Origin: an uncultured Lysobacterales bacterium
Lineage (GTDB): Bacteria; Pseudomonadota; Gammaproteobacteria; Xanthomonadales; SZUA-36
DNA: 5,732 bases
Assembly (NCBI GenBank): GCA_937995275.1
Contig: CALKKN010000054.1
Coordinates: 1-5,732, forward strand
Direction: 5' to 3'
Under the pieces are notes generated by a model that saw nothing but the letters and a program-made list of their open reading frames with translations, was not told the origin of the DNA and ran no database searches. The position numbers were made by a program, and so were the translations under genes. Numbering within the stretch: position 1 is the first letter of the stretch; every line of letters starts with the position of its first letter. This document shows, piece after piece, positions 1 through 5,732 of this stretch.

Positions 1-35
1 GAACCTCTATGCTCAGAAACATATCAAACGTCCCG

Positions 36-56
36 GCCGGTTTAATAACGACCGGC
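36..56. repeat. Short inverted repeat upstream of the MBL hydrolase gene
   Basis: GCCGGT (36-41) and ACCGGC (51-56) form a 6-bp perfect inverted repeat around a 9-base AT-rich spacer, in a stretch visibly less GC-rich than the genes. It could be an operator, or the end of a hairpin terminator for an upstream gene, but no clear T-run follows. The rest of 1-166 shows no recognisable gene. The reading frame of the MBL gene happens to be open through it to the left edge. Confidence 0.25.
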
Positions 57-154
57 ACAACCCCTATCATATGGCAAGCGGTGGGTACTTGACCAACCCC
101 GGACGCGGTCCGGCCCTGCCGCGCGGGGTCCGCATCGGGCCGGGCGAACCAAAC

Positions 155-160
155 GAGGAA
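155..160 (+). promoter_or_regulatory. Ribosome binding site favouring the GTG start at 167
   Basis: GAGGAA lies 6 bases before an in-frame GTG at 167. The alternative ATG at 71 is preceded by a pyrimidine- and A-rich stretch with no purine-rich Shine-Dalgarno match. This site is the main sequence argument for the shorter start. Confidence 0.45.
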
Positions 161-166
161 CAGGTA

Positions 167-1117
167 GTGAACGAATGCATCGCAGTACTGGAATACGAAC
201 ACGGCATCGTGGCGATCGACAGCGGCCAGGTCCGGCCGCAGATGGCCGCCTGCTACCTGCTCGAGACCGATACCGCGGTGGCTGTCGTCGAGACCGGCAA
301 CAACCACAGCACCGGGCGCATCCTGTCGGTCCTCGCCCACCGCGGGCGGCGAACCGAGGAAGTCGGCCACGTTATCGTGACGCACGTCCACCTGGATCAT
401 GCCGGCGGTGCGGGCAGCCTGATGCAGCAGCTGCCCAACGCCACGCTGGTCGTCCATCCGCGCGGCGCCCGGCACATGATCGATCCGTCGCGCCTCGAGG
501 CCAGTGTCCGGGCCGTCTACGGCGACGAGGAGTACGAGCGCCAGCACGGCGCCCTGATCGGTGTCCCGGAGGAGCGGATCCTGGTCATGGAGGACGGCGG
601 GGAACTGCAAATCGGCAGGCGCACCCTGGGGTTCATGGACACTCCCGGTCACGCCCGCCACCATTTCTGCGTGTGGGACGAGGCCAGCCGCGGCTGGTTC
701 ACCGGGGACACCTTCGGGCTTTCGTATCGCGATCTGGACACGGCGGCCGGCCCGTTCATTTTTCCGACCACGACGCCCATCCAGTTCGATCCCCCGGCCC
801 TGATCGATTCCGTGGGCCGCCTGATGGACCGGGAGCCGGAGAACATGTACCTGACCCACTTCGGCGGCGTTCGCGACCTGCGGCGCCTGGCGGATGACCT
901 GGTCGACGGCATCAGGCAGTTCGCCGCCTGGGGGGAGACATTCGAGGCGCATCCGGACCGCTCGGGGCAAATCCGGTCCGCGATGATGACCTGGCTGGTG
1001 GAGCGCGCCCGGGAGCATGGCGTCACGCTGTCCGACGAACGCCTGCGGGACCTCTTTGCCGGCGACGTCGAGTTGAACAGCCAGGGCATCGAGTTCTGGC
1101 TGGATCACGGCCGCTGA
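167..1117 (+). CDS. MBL-fold (glyoxalase II-like) metallo-hydrolase
   Basis: Predicted 316-residue soluble metal-dependent hydrolase of the metallo-beta-lactamase fold. All metal-ligand motifs are visible (numbering from GTG 167): THVHLDHAGG with H73, H75, D77 and H78; H162 in DTPGHARHH; D181 in WFTGDTFG; H231 in YLTHFG. This is the full di-metal set of glyoxalase II-like members, so the enzyme should be active. After the core, about 85 residues form a mostly helical, charged C-terminal part. The N-terminus (LEYEHGIVAIDSG, then an AACYLL strand) resembles where relatives of this family usually begin, which with the GAGGAA site supports the GTG start. An ATG at 71 would add 32 Gly/Pro-rich residues with no ribosome site, and the frame is open to the left edge. 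No signal peptide is visible. The substrate cannot be told; a thioester, lactone or other ester is possible. It converges on the efflux genes and is not in their operon. Confidence 0.9.
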   Translation: MNECIAVLEYEHGIVAIDSGQVRPQMAACYLLETDTAVAVVETGNNHSTGRILSVLAHRGRRTEEVGHVIVTHVHLDHAGGAGSLMQQLPNATLVVHPRGARHMIDPSRLEASVRAVYGDEEYERQHGALIGVPEERILVMEDGGELQIGRRTLGFMDTPGHARHHFCVWDEASRGWFTGDTFGLSYRDLDTAAGPFIFPTTTPIQFDPPALIDSVGRLMDREPENMYLTHFGGVRDLRRLADDLVDGIRQFAAWGETFEAHPDRSGQIRSAMMTWLVERAREHGVTLSDERLRDLFAGDVELNSQGIEFWLDHGR

Positions 1118-1150
1118 GCCCGCATCCGGCGAGGCGCCCGGGAAAGGAGT

Positions 1151-1180
1151 GGCCCGGCAGCGGAGGGCTGCTGCCGGGCC
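1151..1180. terminator. Strong GC hairpin between convergent genes, possible bidirectional terminator
   Basis: An 11-bp perfect stem (GGCCCGGCAGC at 1151-1161 with GCTGCCGGGCC at 1170-1180) encloses an 8-base loop. It starts 33 bases after the MBL stop codon and lies between two convergent genes, where a terminator is expected. Neither side has a real T-run: the plus strand continues with GGGTCCGG, and the minus strand with ACTCCTTTCC. It is therefore not a textbook intrinsic terminator. A transcript-stabilising 3' hairpin or a repetitive extragenic element is also possible. Confidence 0.45.
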
Positions 1181-1191
1181 GGGTCCGGTCA

Positions 1192-1265
1192 CGGATTCGC
1201 CATACAGGCGATGGTCTGGGAGAAACCGAACGAATCCGCTCCCGGTTCCGGTGACGTTCCCAGAC
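1192..1265. repeat. Nested and competing inverted repeats just after the adaptor gene
   Basis: Three pairings are visible. CGGATTCG (1192-1199) pairs with CGAATCCG (1231-1238). TCGCC (1197-1201) pairs with GGCGA (1207-1211). GTCTGGGA (1214-1221) pairs with TCCCAGAC (1258-1265), with an inner AACCG/CGGTT pair (1224-1228 and 1243-1247). The first and third cannot fully form together, so alternative folds exist. The third ends 3 bases from the adaptor stop codon, fitting a 3'-end structure on the efflux transcript. No T-run follows on either strand. Confidence 0.35.
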
Positions 1266-1268
1266 GCG

Positions 1269-2324
1269 TCAGGAACCACCGGAAACAACGACTGACTGGC
1301 CCGGCTGCAGGCGCTCGGCGCCGCGGGTCACCACCCGGTCGCCGCCGCTGACGTCACCGATGACCTCGACCAGGGTGTCCAGCCCGATGCCGGTGTCGAC
1401 CCGGATCTTCTCCACGGTGTTTTCCGCAGTGACCCGCAGCACGAAAATTTCCGAGCCGCGCAGCACCAGTGCATCGCGCGGCACGGCGACCAGCTGCCGC
1501 GGATCGCTGTTGGGCAGGGCGACGCGTACCGGGCTGCCGATCACCCAGGCCGGATTGTCGGCGGCGATCCGGACTTCGAACATCCGGGAGCGCTCGTCGC
1601 CGACCGGGATGACGCGGCGAACGGGACTGAGGGACTCGCCCTGCTGGTGCCTGACCGAGACCTCGAGCCCCTCGCGGACATGTCCGGCCACGGTGAGCGG
1701 CGCCTGCACGCGGATTTCACGGTTACCGGTATCCACCAGCCTGACGACCTCGGAGCCCCGGCCGACGAATTCGCCGGCCTGCACGAGGCGTTCGACCACG
1801 ACGCCCGCAAACGGGGCCACGATCCGTGACTGCTCCAGCCGCCGTTCGGCCTGCGCAACCGCGACCCGCGCGCGGCGGATCTCCTGCACGGTCATGTCCA
1901 GCTGGGCTCTCGCCTCGTCGATCTGGTTGACCGAGGCGTTGTTGCTCGACGCCAGCCGGTCGAGCCGGCCGAGGTTGGCCTTCTGGTAGCGCTCCTGCGC
2001 CAGCAGGCTTTGCAGTTGCGCCTCGTTGTCCTCGAGTTCCAGCCTGAGGTCGGTGTCATCGACCCAGGCCACCGGGCTGCCCGCTTCGATCGCTTCGCCG
2101 ACCTCGGCCACCCAGGTGATGCGGCCGTCCGTCTCGGCGCCGATGCGGGCGTCGTTGCGGCTGATCACCGTGCCGGGGACCCAGAGGGAGGCCGCGTACA
2201 CATCGAGGCGCGCCTCGTCGACCGAGACCGGCGCCGGCGGCATCTGGGCCAGGCCGGTGGCCGGCAGGCAGGCGGCCAGCAGCAGCGCGGTCCATTTGAG
2301 AAGATATCGAGGTTGGGGTTTCAT
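1269..2324 (-). CDS. RND efflux periplasmic adaptor (membrane-fusion protein, AcrA/HlyD-like)
   Basis: Periplasmic adaptor of 351 residues that should bridge the adjacent RND permease to a TolC-like outer-membrane channel. Numbering from the ATG at 2324: residues 1-26 are a signal peptide (positively charged start, TALLLAAC hydrophobic core, then ATGLAQ). Lipoyl half-domains flank an alpha-helical hairpin at about 93-166, and the second half has the typical IVAPFAGVVVERL sequence. Beta-barrel and membrane-proximal domains follow to the end. The hairpin tip matches RLxxLxxxxxxS exactly (R120, L121, L124, S131), the TolC-contact motif known in this family. The signal could be a lipoprotein type (LAAC, Cys19) or type I cleavage after ATGLA; Leu at +2 after the Cys would predict outer-membrane sorting, odd for an inner-membrane adaptor, so type I is at least as likely. 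An ATG at 2342 would add six residues but lacks a good ribosome site. It is co-transcribed with the permease. Substrate unknown. Confidence 0.92.
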   Translation of the reverse strand: MKPQPRYLLKWTALLLAACLPATGLAQMPPAPVSVDEARLDVYAASLWVPGTVISRNDARIGAETDGRITWVAEVGEAIEAGSPVAWVDDTDLRLELEDNEAQLQSLLAQERYQKANLGRLDRLASSNNASVNQIDEARAQLDMTVQEIRRARVAVAQAERRLEQSRIVAPFAGVVVERLVQAGEFVGRGSEVVRLVDTGNREIRVQAPLTVAGHVREGLEVSVRHQQGESLSPVRRVIPVGDERSRMFEVRIAADNPAWVIGSPVRVALPNSDPRQLVAVPRDALVLRGSEIFVLRVTAENTVEKIRVDTGIGLDTLVEVIGDVSGGDRVVTRGAERLQPGQSVVVSGGS

Positions 2325-2330
2325 CGTCGA

Positions 2331-2335
2331 CTCCC
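2331..2335 (-). promoter_or_regulatory. Ribosome binding site of the adaptor gene
   Basis: On the minus strand GGGAG lies 6 bases before the ATG at 2324, a good Shine-Dalgarno match. The earlier ATG at 2342 begins one base after the permease stop codon (TGA-C-ATG) and has only a GGAAG about 12 bases upstream. The second ATG is preferred, although coupled re-initiation at the first cannot be excluded. Confidence 0.55.
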
Positions 2336-2343
2336 GTTTCATG

Positions 2344-5300
2344 TCAGTGGCCGGCTTCCAGCGCCGGTTGCGATAGGTTTTCCGTGGCCCGGTCGCGAAC
2401 GCCCGAGCCGATGCGCAGCAGGGCCGGCAGCATCAGCAGCGTGAAGAACAGGCTGCAGGTCATGCCGCCTACGATGGCGGTCGCCAGCCCGCGGTAAATA
2501 ACGCTGCCCTCCCCGGGCATCAGCACCAGGGGCAGCATGCCGAAAATGCTGGTGAACGTGCTCATGAAGATCGGCCGCAGGCGCAGGTTCAGGGCCTGCC
2601 GCACCGCTTCCTCGCGCCCCAGCCCTTCCCGCTCCGCGCGGCGCGTCTGGTCCACCAGCAGGATCGCGTTGTTGACCACGAGGCCCAGCAGGATGATGAA
2701 GCCGATCATGGTCAGGAGGTCCATGGGCTGGAAGCTGAACAGGTTCAGCACCTGCAGGGCGATGACGCCGCCCACGCCCGCCAGCGGTATCGTCAGCGTG
2801 ACGATGGCGCTGTCCTTCAGCGAGCGGAAGAGTCCCGCCATCAGCAGGAACAGGATGCCCAGCGCCATCAGGAAATTGGTGCTCATGGTCCCGATGGCGT
2901 CGGCCAGGCTGTCCGCGCTGCCGCCGTAAACGATCGCCCCGTCGTCCGGCAGCGAGGCCTTGAGCGCCGGCTCGACCTCCTCGCGAATGGTTGTAACGGC
3001 CGTTTCCAGCGAGACGTTTTCCGGCGGGCTGACGCTCAGCGACACCGTGCGCCGGCCGTTGACGCGCCGGATCTGGCCTGGGCCGGTGGTCCGCTGCACG
3101 TTGACCAGTTCGCCGAGCGGCACCACCTCGCCGGCCGGGGTCATGACCGGCGTGGCCGCCAGTTGTTCCGGGGTATCCCAGCCGCCGGCGCTGAGAATGA
3201 TGTCCATGCGGTCTTCCCCGTCGAAGTACTCGCCCAGCCACAGGCCGTTGCCCAGGGTGCGGATGACCGAGGCCACGGCGTTGCGGCTCCAGCCGACTTC
3301 CGAAATGCGCACGTCGTCCGGGTGGATCCGCAACTCGGGCTCGGCCAGCTCCGGCGGCGGGAAGGATTGCACGTTGGCTCCGGGGAACACTTCCATCAGC
3401 TGCTGTTGCCCCGAGGCCGAGGCGGCCATCAGGCCGGCTTCGTCCGCGGACTGCATGTGCACGGCGATGTCGCGCCCGCCGCCGAACCCGCCGAACAGGT
3501 TGCCCTGGGCCGCGAAGCCCCTGAAATCGGGTATGCCGACCAGGATCTCTTCGCGCATGATGGTTTCCAGCTCCTTGACGCGGGACTGGTCCTGCACGCG
3601 GGCGCCGATCGTGCCGCCGCCGGAGAACAGCCAGATGTAGTAGTTCTTCAGCGCGGGTTCTTGCTCGCCGCTCATGTAGGGTTCCAGGCGCTCGATCAGG
3701 GTGCTGACGATCTCCTCTTCCTTCATCGTCCAGGTCGCTCCGGGCGGCGTCTGCAGGAACGCGTCGACCGCATCCCGCTTGACCGGCGGCAGGTAGTCCA
3801 GCTGTGGAAACAGCGACCAGGTGATGAGCAGCGGCGCGATAGCGAGCACGGCGATGACCACGCCGCGGCGCAAGCGCGTCCCGCTCGCCTTCATCAGAAA
3901 ATCCGTCACCCGCAGCGCGGCCGGCGCCCGGTCGGCTGGCGTCGTGCGGGCCTTGAGCAGCGTGCCGCCCAGCGTGGGGAGGATGGTCAGCGCCACCAGC
4001 AGCGAGGCGCAGACGGCGATGGCGATGGTCAGTGCCAGATCGGCGAACAGTTGCCCCTCGACGTCCTGCAGGAACAGGACCGGCAGAAAGATCGCGACCG
4101 TGGTCGCGGTGGACGCCAGCAGGGCGCCCTGCACCTGGTGGGTGCCGGTGAGCGCGGCGCGCGCCGGGGTCTCGCCGTGTTCGCGCAGGCGCACGATGTT
4201 TTCCGAGACGACGATGGCGGCGTCCAGGACCATGCCGACGGCGAACGCCAGGCCGGCCAGGGAGATCACGTTCAGCGAGCGCCCGGTCAGTTGCAGCACG
4301 ATGAACGTGGCCAGCAGCGAAACCGGGATGGCCGTGGCGATCAGCAGCGTGCCGCGCCCGTCGCGCAGGAACCACCAGAGGACCCCGACCGCCAGCAGGA
4401 TGCCGATCAGCAGGTTGTTGGTCACCAGTTTGACCGCCCGCTGGATAAAGACAGATGCGTCGAAGGATTGCTGAACGTCCAGGCCGAGGTCCTTCAGCGG
4501 ACCGGCGCGCAGTTCGTCCATGGCCGCCTTCACCTCGGTCAGCGCGGCCAGCACGTTGGCGCCGTTCTGCCGGTCGATCCGCACGCCCATGGCCGGGTTC
4601 CCGTTCTGGATGACGATGTCGTTGCGCAGGCCGCGGTCAACCCGGATTTCGGCGATGTCGCCCAGGCGCACCGGGCGCCCGTCGCGCCACTCCAGCATCT
4701 GGTTGCGGAGCTGCTCCAGGTCGTAGCGGCCCTCGAACCGCAGCGTGTATTGCCGGCGGCCGACGTCCACGAAACCGCCGGAGGTGTCGTTGCTGCGGCT
4801 GGCGCGCGCGGCGATGTCGGGCAGCGTAACGCCCAGTTCGGCCGCGCGGTAGGGGTCGATGACGATCTGCAGTTGTTCGGGTGCGCCGGCGAGGAAGTCC
4901 ACACCGGCCACGCCGTCGATGCTCTCGATCCGGGGCTGGATGATATCCGTCACCTGGCGCGCGTAATCCGTGAGCTGACCCGGCGTGCCGGGCAGCTTCT
5001 GCACGAAGTACCAGGTCAGGGCGCCGTTGGCCGTACCCCGGCCGCCCAGCTGGACGACCGGCGGATCGGCGTCCGCCGGCAGGGGCGGCAGGCGGTTCAA
5101 CCGGCCGATGACGTCCATCAGCGTGGCCTGCATGTCGGTTTCCAGGCTGAACTGCATGTTGATGAACGCGCCGCCGTTGAAGGCGTTGGCCTCCATGACT
5201 TGCAATCCCGGCAGTCCCTGGAGTACCTCTTCCATCGGTTCCAGGATTTCCGCCTCGACCTCCTTGGGGGAAGCGGCCCGCCAGCTTGCCTGTACGTTGA

Positions 5301-5448
5301 GCTGCGGCAGGTCGATATCGGGAAAAAGCTGCACGGGCAGCCGGTTGAGGCTGAACAGGCCGAACAGCGTGATGATGGCGACGGCCACGGCGACGCCGGC
5401 CGGGTTCCTGACTGCCCTCTCGGTGATTTGCATCTGATCTTCTGCCAT
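2344..5448 (-). CDS. RND-family efflux permease (AcrB/HAE1-like, relay residues altered)
   Basis: Inner-membrane export pump of 1034 residues, normal length for a full RND permease, expected to act as a trimer driven by the proton gradient. The architecture is complete: TM1 at about 17-35, periplasmic porter loop 36-341, TM2-TM6 at about 342-495, TM7 at about 529-547, second porter loop 548-856, TM8-TM12 at about 857-1010. Family sequences include LPVQLFPDIDLPQLNV after TM1, GMVLDAAIVVSENI in TM4 and GLVVNNAILLVD in TM10. Against AcrB, D407 is kept as D409, D408 is A410, and K940 is N926. A single TM4 Asp in a DAAIV setting also occurs in CusA-type metal pumps, but the CusA metal-binding methionines are not evident, so I keep a general HAE1-like call. 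Glycine-rich loops occur at 609-616 and 653-658. The ATG at 5448 has only a distant AGGA; Met6 (5433) is an alternative. The adaptor follows immediately, in the reverse order to acrAB. Substrate unknown. Confidence 0.95.
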   Translation of the reverse strand: MAEDQMQITERAVRNPAGVAVAVAIITLFGLFSLNRLPVQLFPDIDLPQLNVQASWRAASPKEVEAEILEPMEEVLQGLPGLQVMEANAFNGGAFINMQFSLETDMQATLMDVIGRLNRLPPLPADADPPVVQLGGRGTANGALTWYFVQKLPGTPGQLTDYARQVTDIIQPRIESIDGVAGVDFLAGAPEQLQIVIDPYRAAELGVTLPDIAARASRSNDTSGGFVDVGRRQYTLRFEGRYDLEQLRNQMLEWRDGRPVRLGDIAEIRVDRGLRNDIVIQNGNPAMGVRIDRQNGANVLAALTEVKAAMDELRAGPLKDLGLDVQQSFDASVFIQRAVKLVTNNLLIGILLAVGVLWWFLRDGRGTLLIATAIPVSLLATFIVLQLTGRSLNVISLAGLAFAVGMVLDAAIVVSENIVRLREHGETPARAALTGTHQVQGALLASTATTVAIFLPVLFLQDVEGQLFADLALTIAIAVCASLLVALTILPTLGGTLLKARTTPADRAPAALRVTDFLMKASGTRLRRGVVIAVLAIAPLLITWSLFPQLDYLPPVKRDAVDAFLQTPPGATWTMKEEEIVSTLIERLEPYMSGEQEPALKNYYIWLFSGGGTIGARVQDQSRVKELETIMREEILVGIPDFRGFAAQGNLFGGFGGGRDIAVHMQSADEAGLMAASASGQQQLMEVFPGANVQSFPPPELAEPELRIHPDDVRISEVGWSRNAVASVIRTLGNGLWLGEYFDGEDRMDIILSAGGWDTPEQLAATPVMTPAGEVVPLGELVNVQRTTGPGQIRRVNGRRTVSLSVSPPENVSLETAVTTIREEVEPALKASLPDDGAIVYGGSADSLADAIGTMSTNFLMALGILFLLMAGLFRSLKDSAIVTLTIPLAGVGGVIALQVLNLFSFQPMDLLTMIGFIILLGLVVNNAILLVDQTRRAEREGLGREEAVRQALNLRLRPIFMSTFTSIFGMLPLVLMPGEGSVIYRGLATAIVGGMTCSLFFTLLMLPALLRIGSGVRDRATENLSQPALEAGH

Positions 5449-5510
5449 CCCCAGGGCGTTCCTGGTGAATTACTGTTGTCGTTGGCCTCCGGCACCGCAT
5501 GGAAGGCACC

Positions 5511-5539
5511 GGATATTTGGCAGGTTAGACGATTGTCAG
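5511..5539 (-). promoter_or_regulatory. Weak sigma70-like promoter candidate for the efflux operon
   Basis: On the minus strand CTGACA (5539-5534, five of six matches to TTGACA) is followed after 17 bases by ATATCC (5516-5511), or after 16 by AATATC, both poor -10 elements. A start near 5504 would give a leader of about 55 bases before the permease ATG. The poor -10 fits a promoter that needs an activator, but the match is too weak to be sure it is a promoter. A GGCACC direct repeat (5491-5496 and 5505-5510) sits at or just after the predicted start. Confidence 0.3.
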
Positions 5540-5551
5540 TGGGGATTGGTT

Positions 5552-5565
5552 GTGACTTTAGTCAC
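5552..5565. promoter_or_regulatory. Perfect palindromic operator candidate GTGACTTTAGTCAC
   Basis: GTGACT and AGTCAC are separated by two bases (TT on the plus strand), giving a 6-2-6 inverted repeat in the 161-base gap between the LytTR gene and the permease. Its centre lies about 55 bases upstream of the candidate transcription start, a position where activators commonly bind. It is an AT-containing site in a high-GC setting. The symmetric layout suits a dimeric regulator, whereas LytTR proteins usually bind direct repeats, so the LytTR protein next door may not be the one that binds here. I cannot assign the regulator. Confidence 0.45.
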
Positions 5566-5609
5566 GGGTTGCGCCGAGGCGAAAGGCAGCAGCGACGGGC
5601 TGAGCCGGA

Positions 5610-5732
5610 TCAGCTGAAATGGCGCAGCTTGTCCTTGTAGGAGCGTGACAGCTTGACGGTGTGGCCGCCGGTCAGCGTCAGAAAATACTCGCCGTTGATG
5701 TGCGCCTGCATCTCGCGGACGCAATTGACGTT
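5610..5732 (-). CDS. LytTR-domain transcriptional regulator, C-terminal fragment cut by window edge
   Basis: The last 40 codons and TGA stop of a gene that enters from the right edge. The peptide contains VREMQAHINGEYFLTLTGG followed by HTVKLSRSYKDKLRHFS. This matches the C-terminal half of the LytTR DNA-binding domain, whose usual pattern is an R-E-x-x strand, a G-x-Y-x-L-x-L hairpin, then a V-x-x-S-R-x-Y helix with a closing L-R. Such domains typically end response regulators of the LytR/AlgR group, so an upstream receiver domain and a partner histidine kinase gene are expected outside the window but cannot be seen. It reads in the same direction as the efflux genes, ending 161 bases before the permease start, and is a natural candidate regulator of them. 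The fragment is short, but the motif order is convincing. Confidence 0.75.
   Translation of the reverse strand, partial: NVNCVREMQAHINGEYFLTLTGGHTVKLSRSYKDKLRHFS

Noticed and set aside
175..897. 240-codon plus-strand frame inside the MBL gene
   Set aside because: It is an Arg/Pro/Gly-rich alternate register of the hydrolase gene with none of the metal motifs.
2339..4375. 678-codon minus-strand frame overlapping the permease in another register
   Set aside because: The translation is dominated by Arg, Ala, Gly and Pro with no domain or membrane pattern, while the overlapping permease frame is fully explained by family motifs.
2344..5448. CusA/CzcA-type heavy-metal RND assignment based on DAAIV in TM4
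   Set aside because: Only the single-Asp TM4 pattern fits. The methionine clusters expected for metal relay are not apparent, and no metal-resistance genes are nearby.
5594..5616. GCTGA/TCAGC inverted repeat at the LytTR stop codon as a terminator
   Set aside because: The stem is only 5 bp and partly inside the coding end, with no T-run after it. There is not enough to call termination between the regulator and the pump.
3163..5640. Very long plus-strand open frame (825 codons) opposite the permease
   Set aside because: It lies antisense to a clearly conserved RND permease. Its translation is rich in Arg, Gln, Asp, Gly and Ala with no recognisable domain, as expected from the complement of high-GC codons. 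It is a shadow frame.
5536..5724. 62-codon minus-strand frame near the right edge
   Set aside because: It overlaps the LytTR C-terminus in another frame and runs through the intergenic region including the palindrome. The composition is shadow-like, and the LytTR frame explains the sequence better.

Overview
The window is gene-dense, GC-rich DNA (roughly two-thirds G+C by eye) with no stretch over 300 bases lacking a gene. It encodes a resistance-nodulation-division (RND) inner-membrane pump and a periplasmic adaptor carrying the TolC-contact motif, so the source is a Gram-negative bacterium. A high-GC proteobacterium, possibly a gammaproteobacterium, is the likeliest source, but this is inference and no taxonomic marker is present.

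Layout: the left fifth holds one rightward gene for a complete metallo-beta-lactamase-fold hydrolase, with start 167 preferred over the upstream ATG at 71. It converges on a leftward block across a 151-base intergenic stretch packed with inverted repeats, which probably ends transcription from one or both sides. The leftward block, read from right to left, is: (i) the last 40 codons of a LytTR-type DNA-binding regulator cut by the right edge, (ii) a 161-base intergenic region with a perfect 6-2-6 palindrome and a weak promoter-like pair, (iii) a 1034-residue RND permease, and (iv) its membrane-fusion (adaptor) protein, which begins within about 20 bases of the permease stop and is therefore almost certainly co-transcribed.

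How it works together: permease and adaptor should form an inner-membrane/periplasmic export assembly docking onto a TolC-like outer-membrane channel. No channel gene is in the window. The permease precedes the adaptor, the reverse of acrAB/mexAB. Its proton-relay positions differ from AcrB: of the two TM4 aspartates only the first is kept (D409, then A410), and the TM10 lysine is Asn (N926). The LytTR regulator just upstream, in the same orientation, is a candidate controller of the pump. The MBL hydrolase shows no visible functional link to the pump.

I see no CRISPR, tRNA, rRNA, insertion sequence or phage gene. The most worthwhile items are the hidden LytTR C-terminus, the palindrome between it and the pump, the altered relay residues, and the structured convergent intergenic region. 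I find no strong evidence for a wholly new system.
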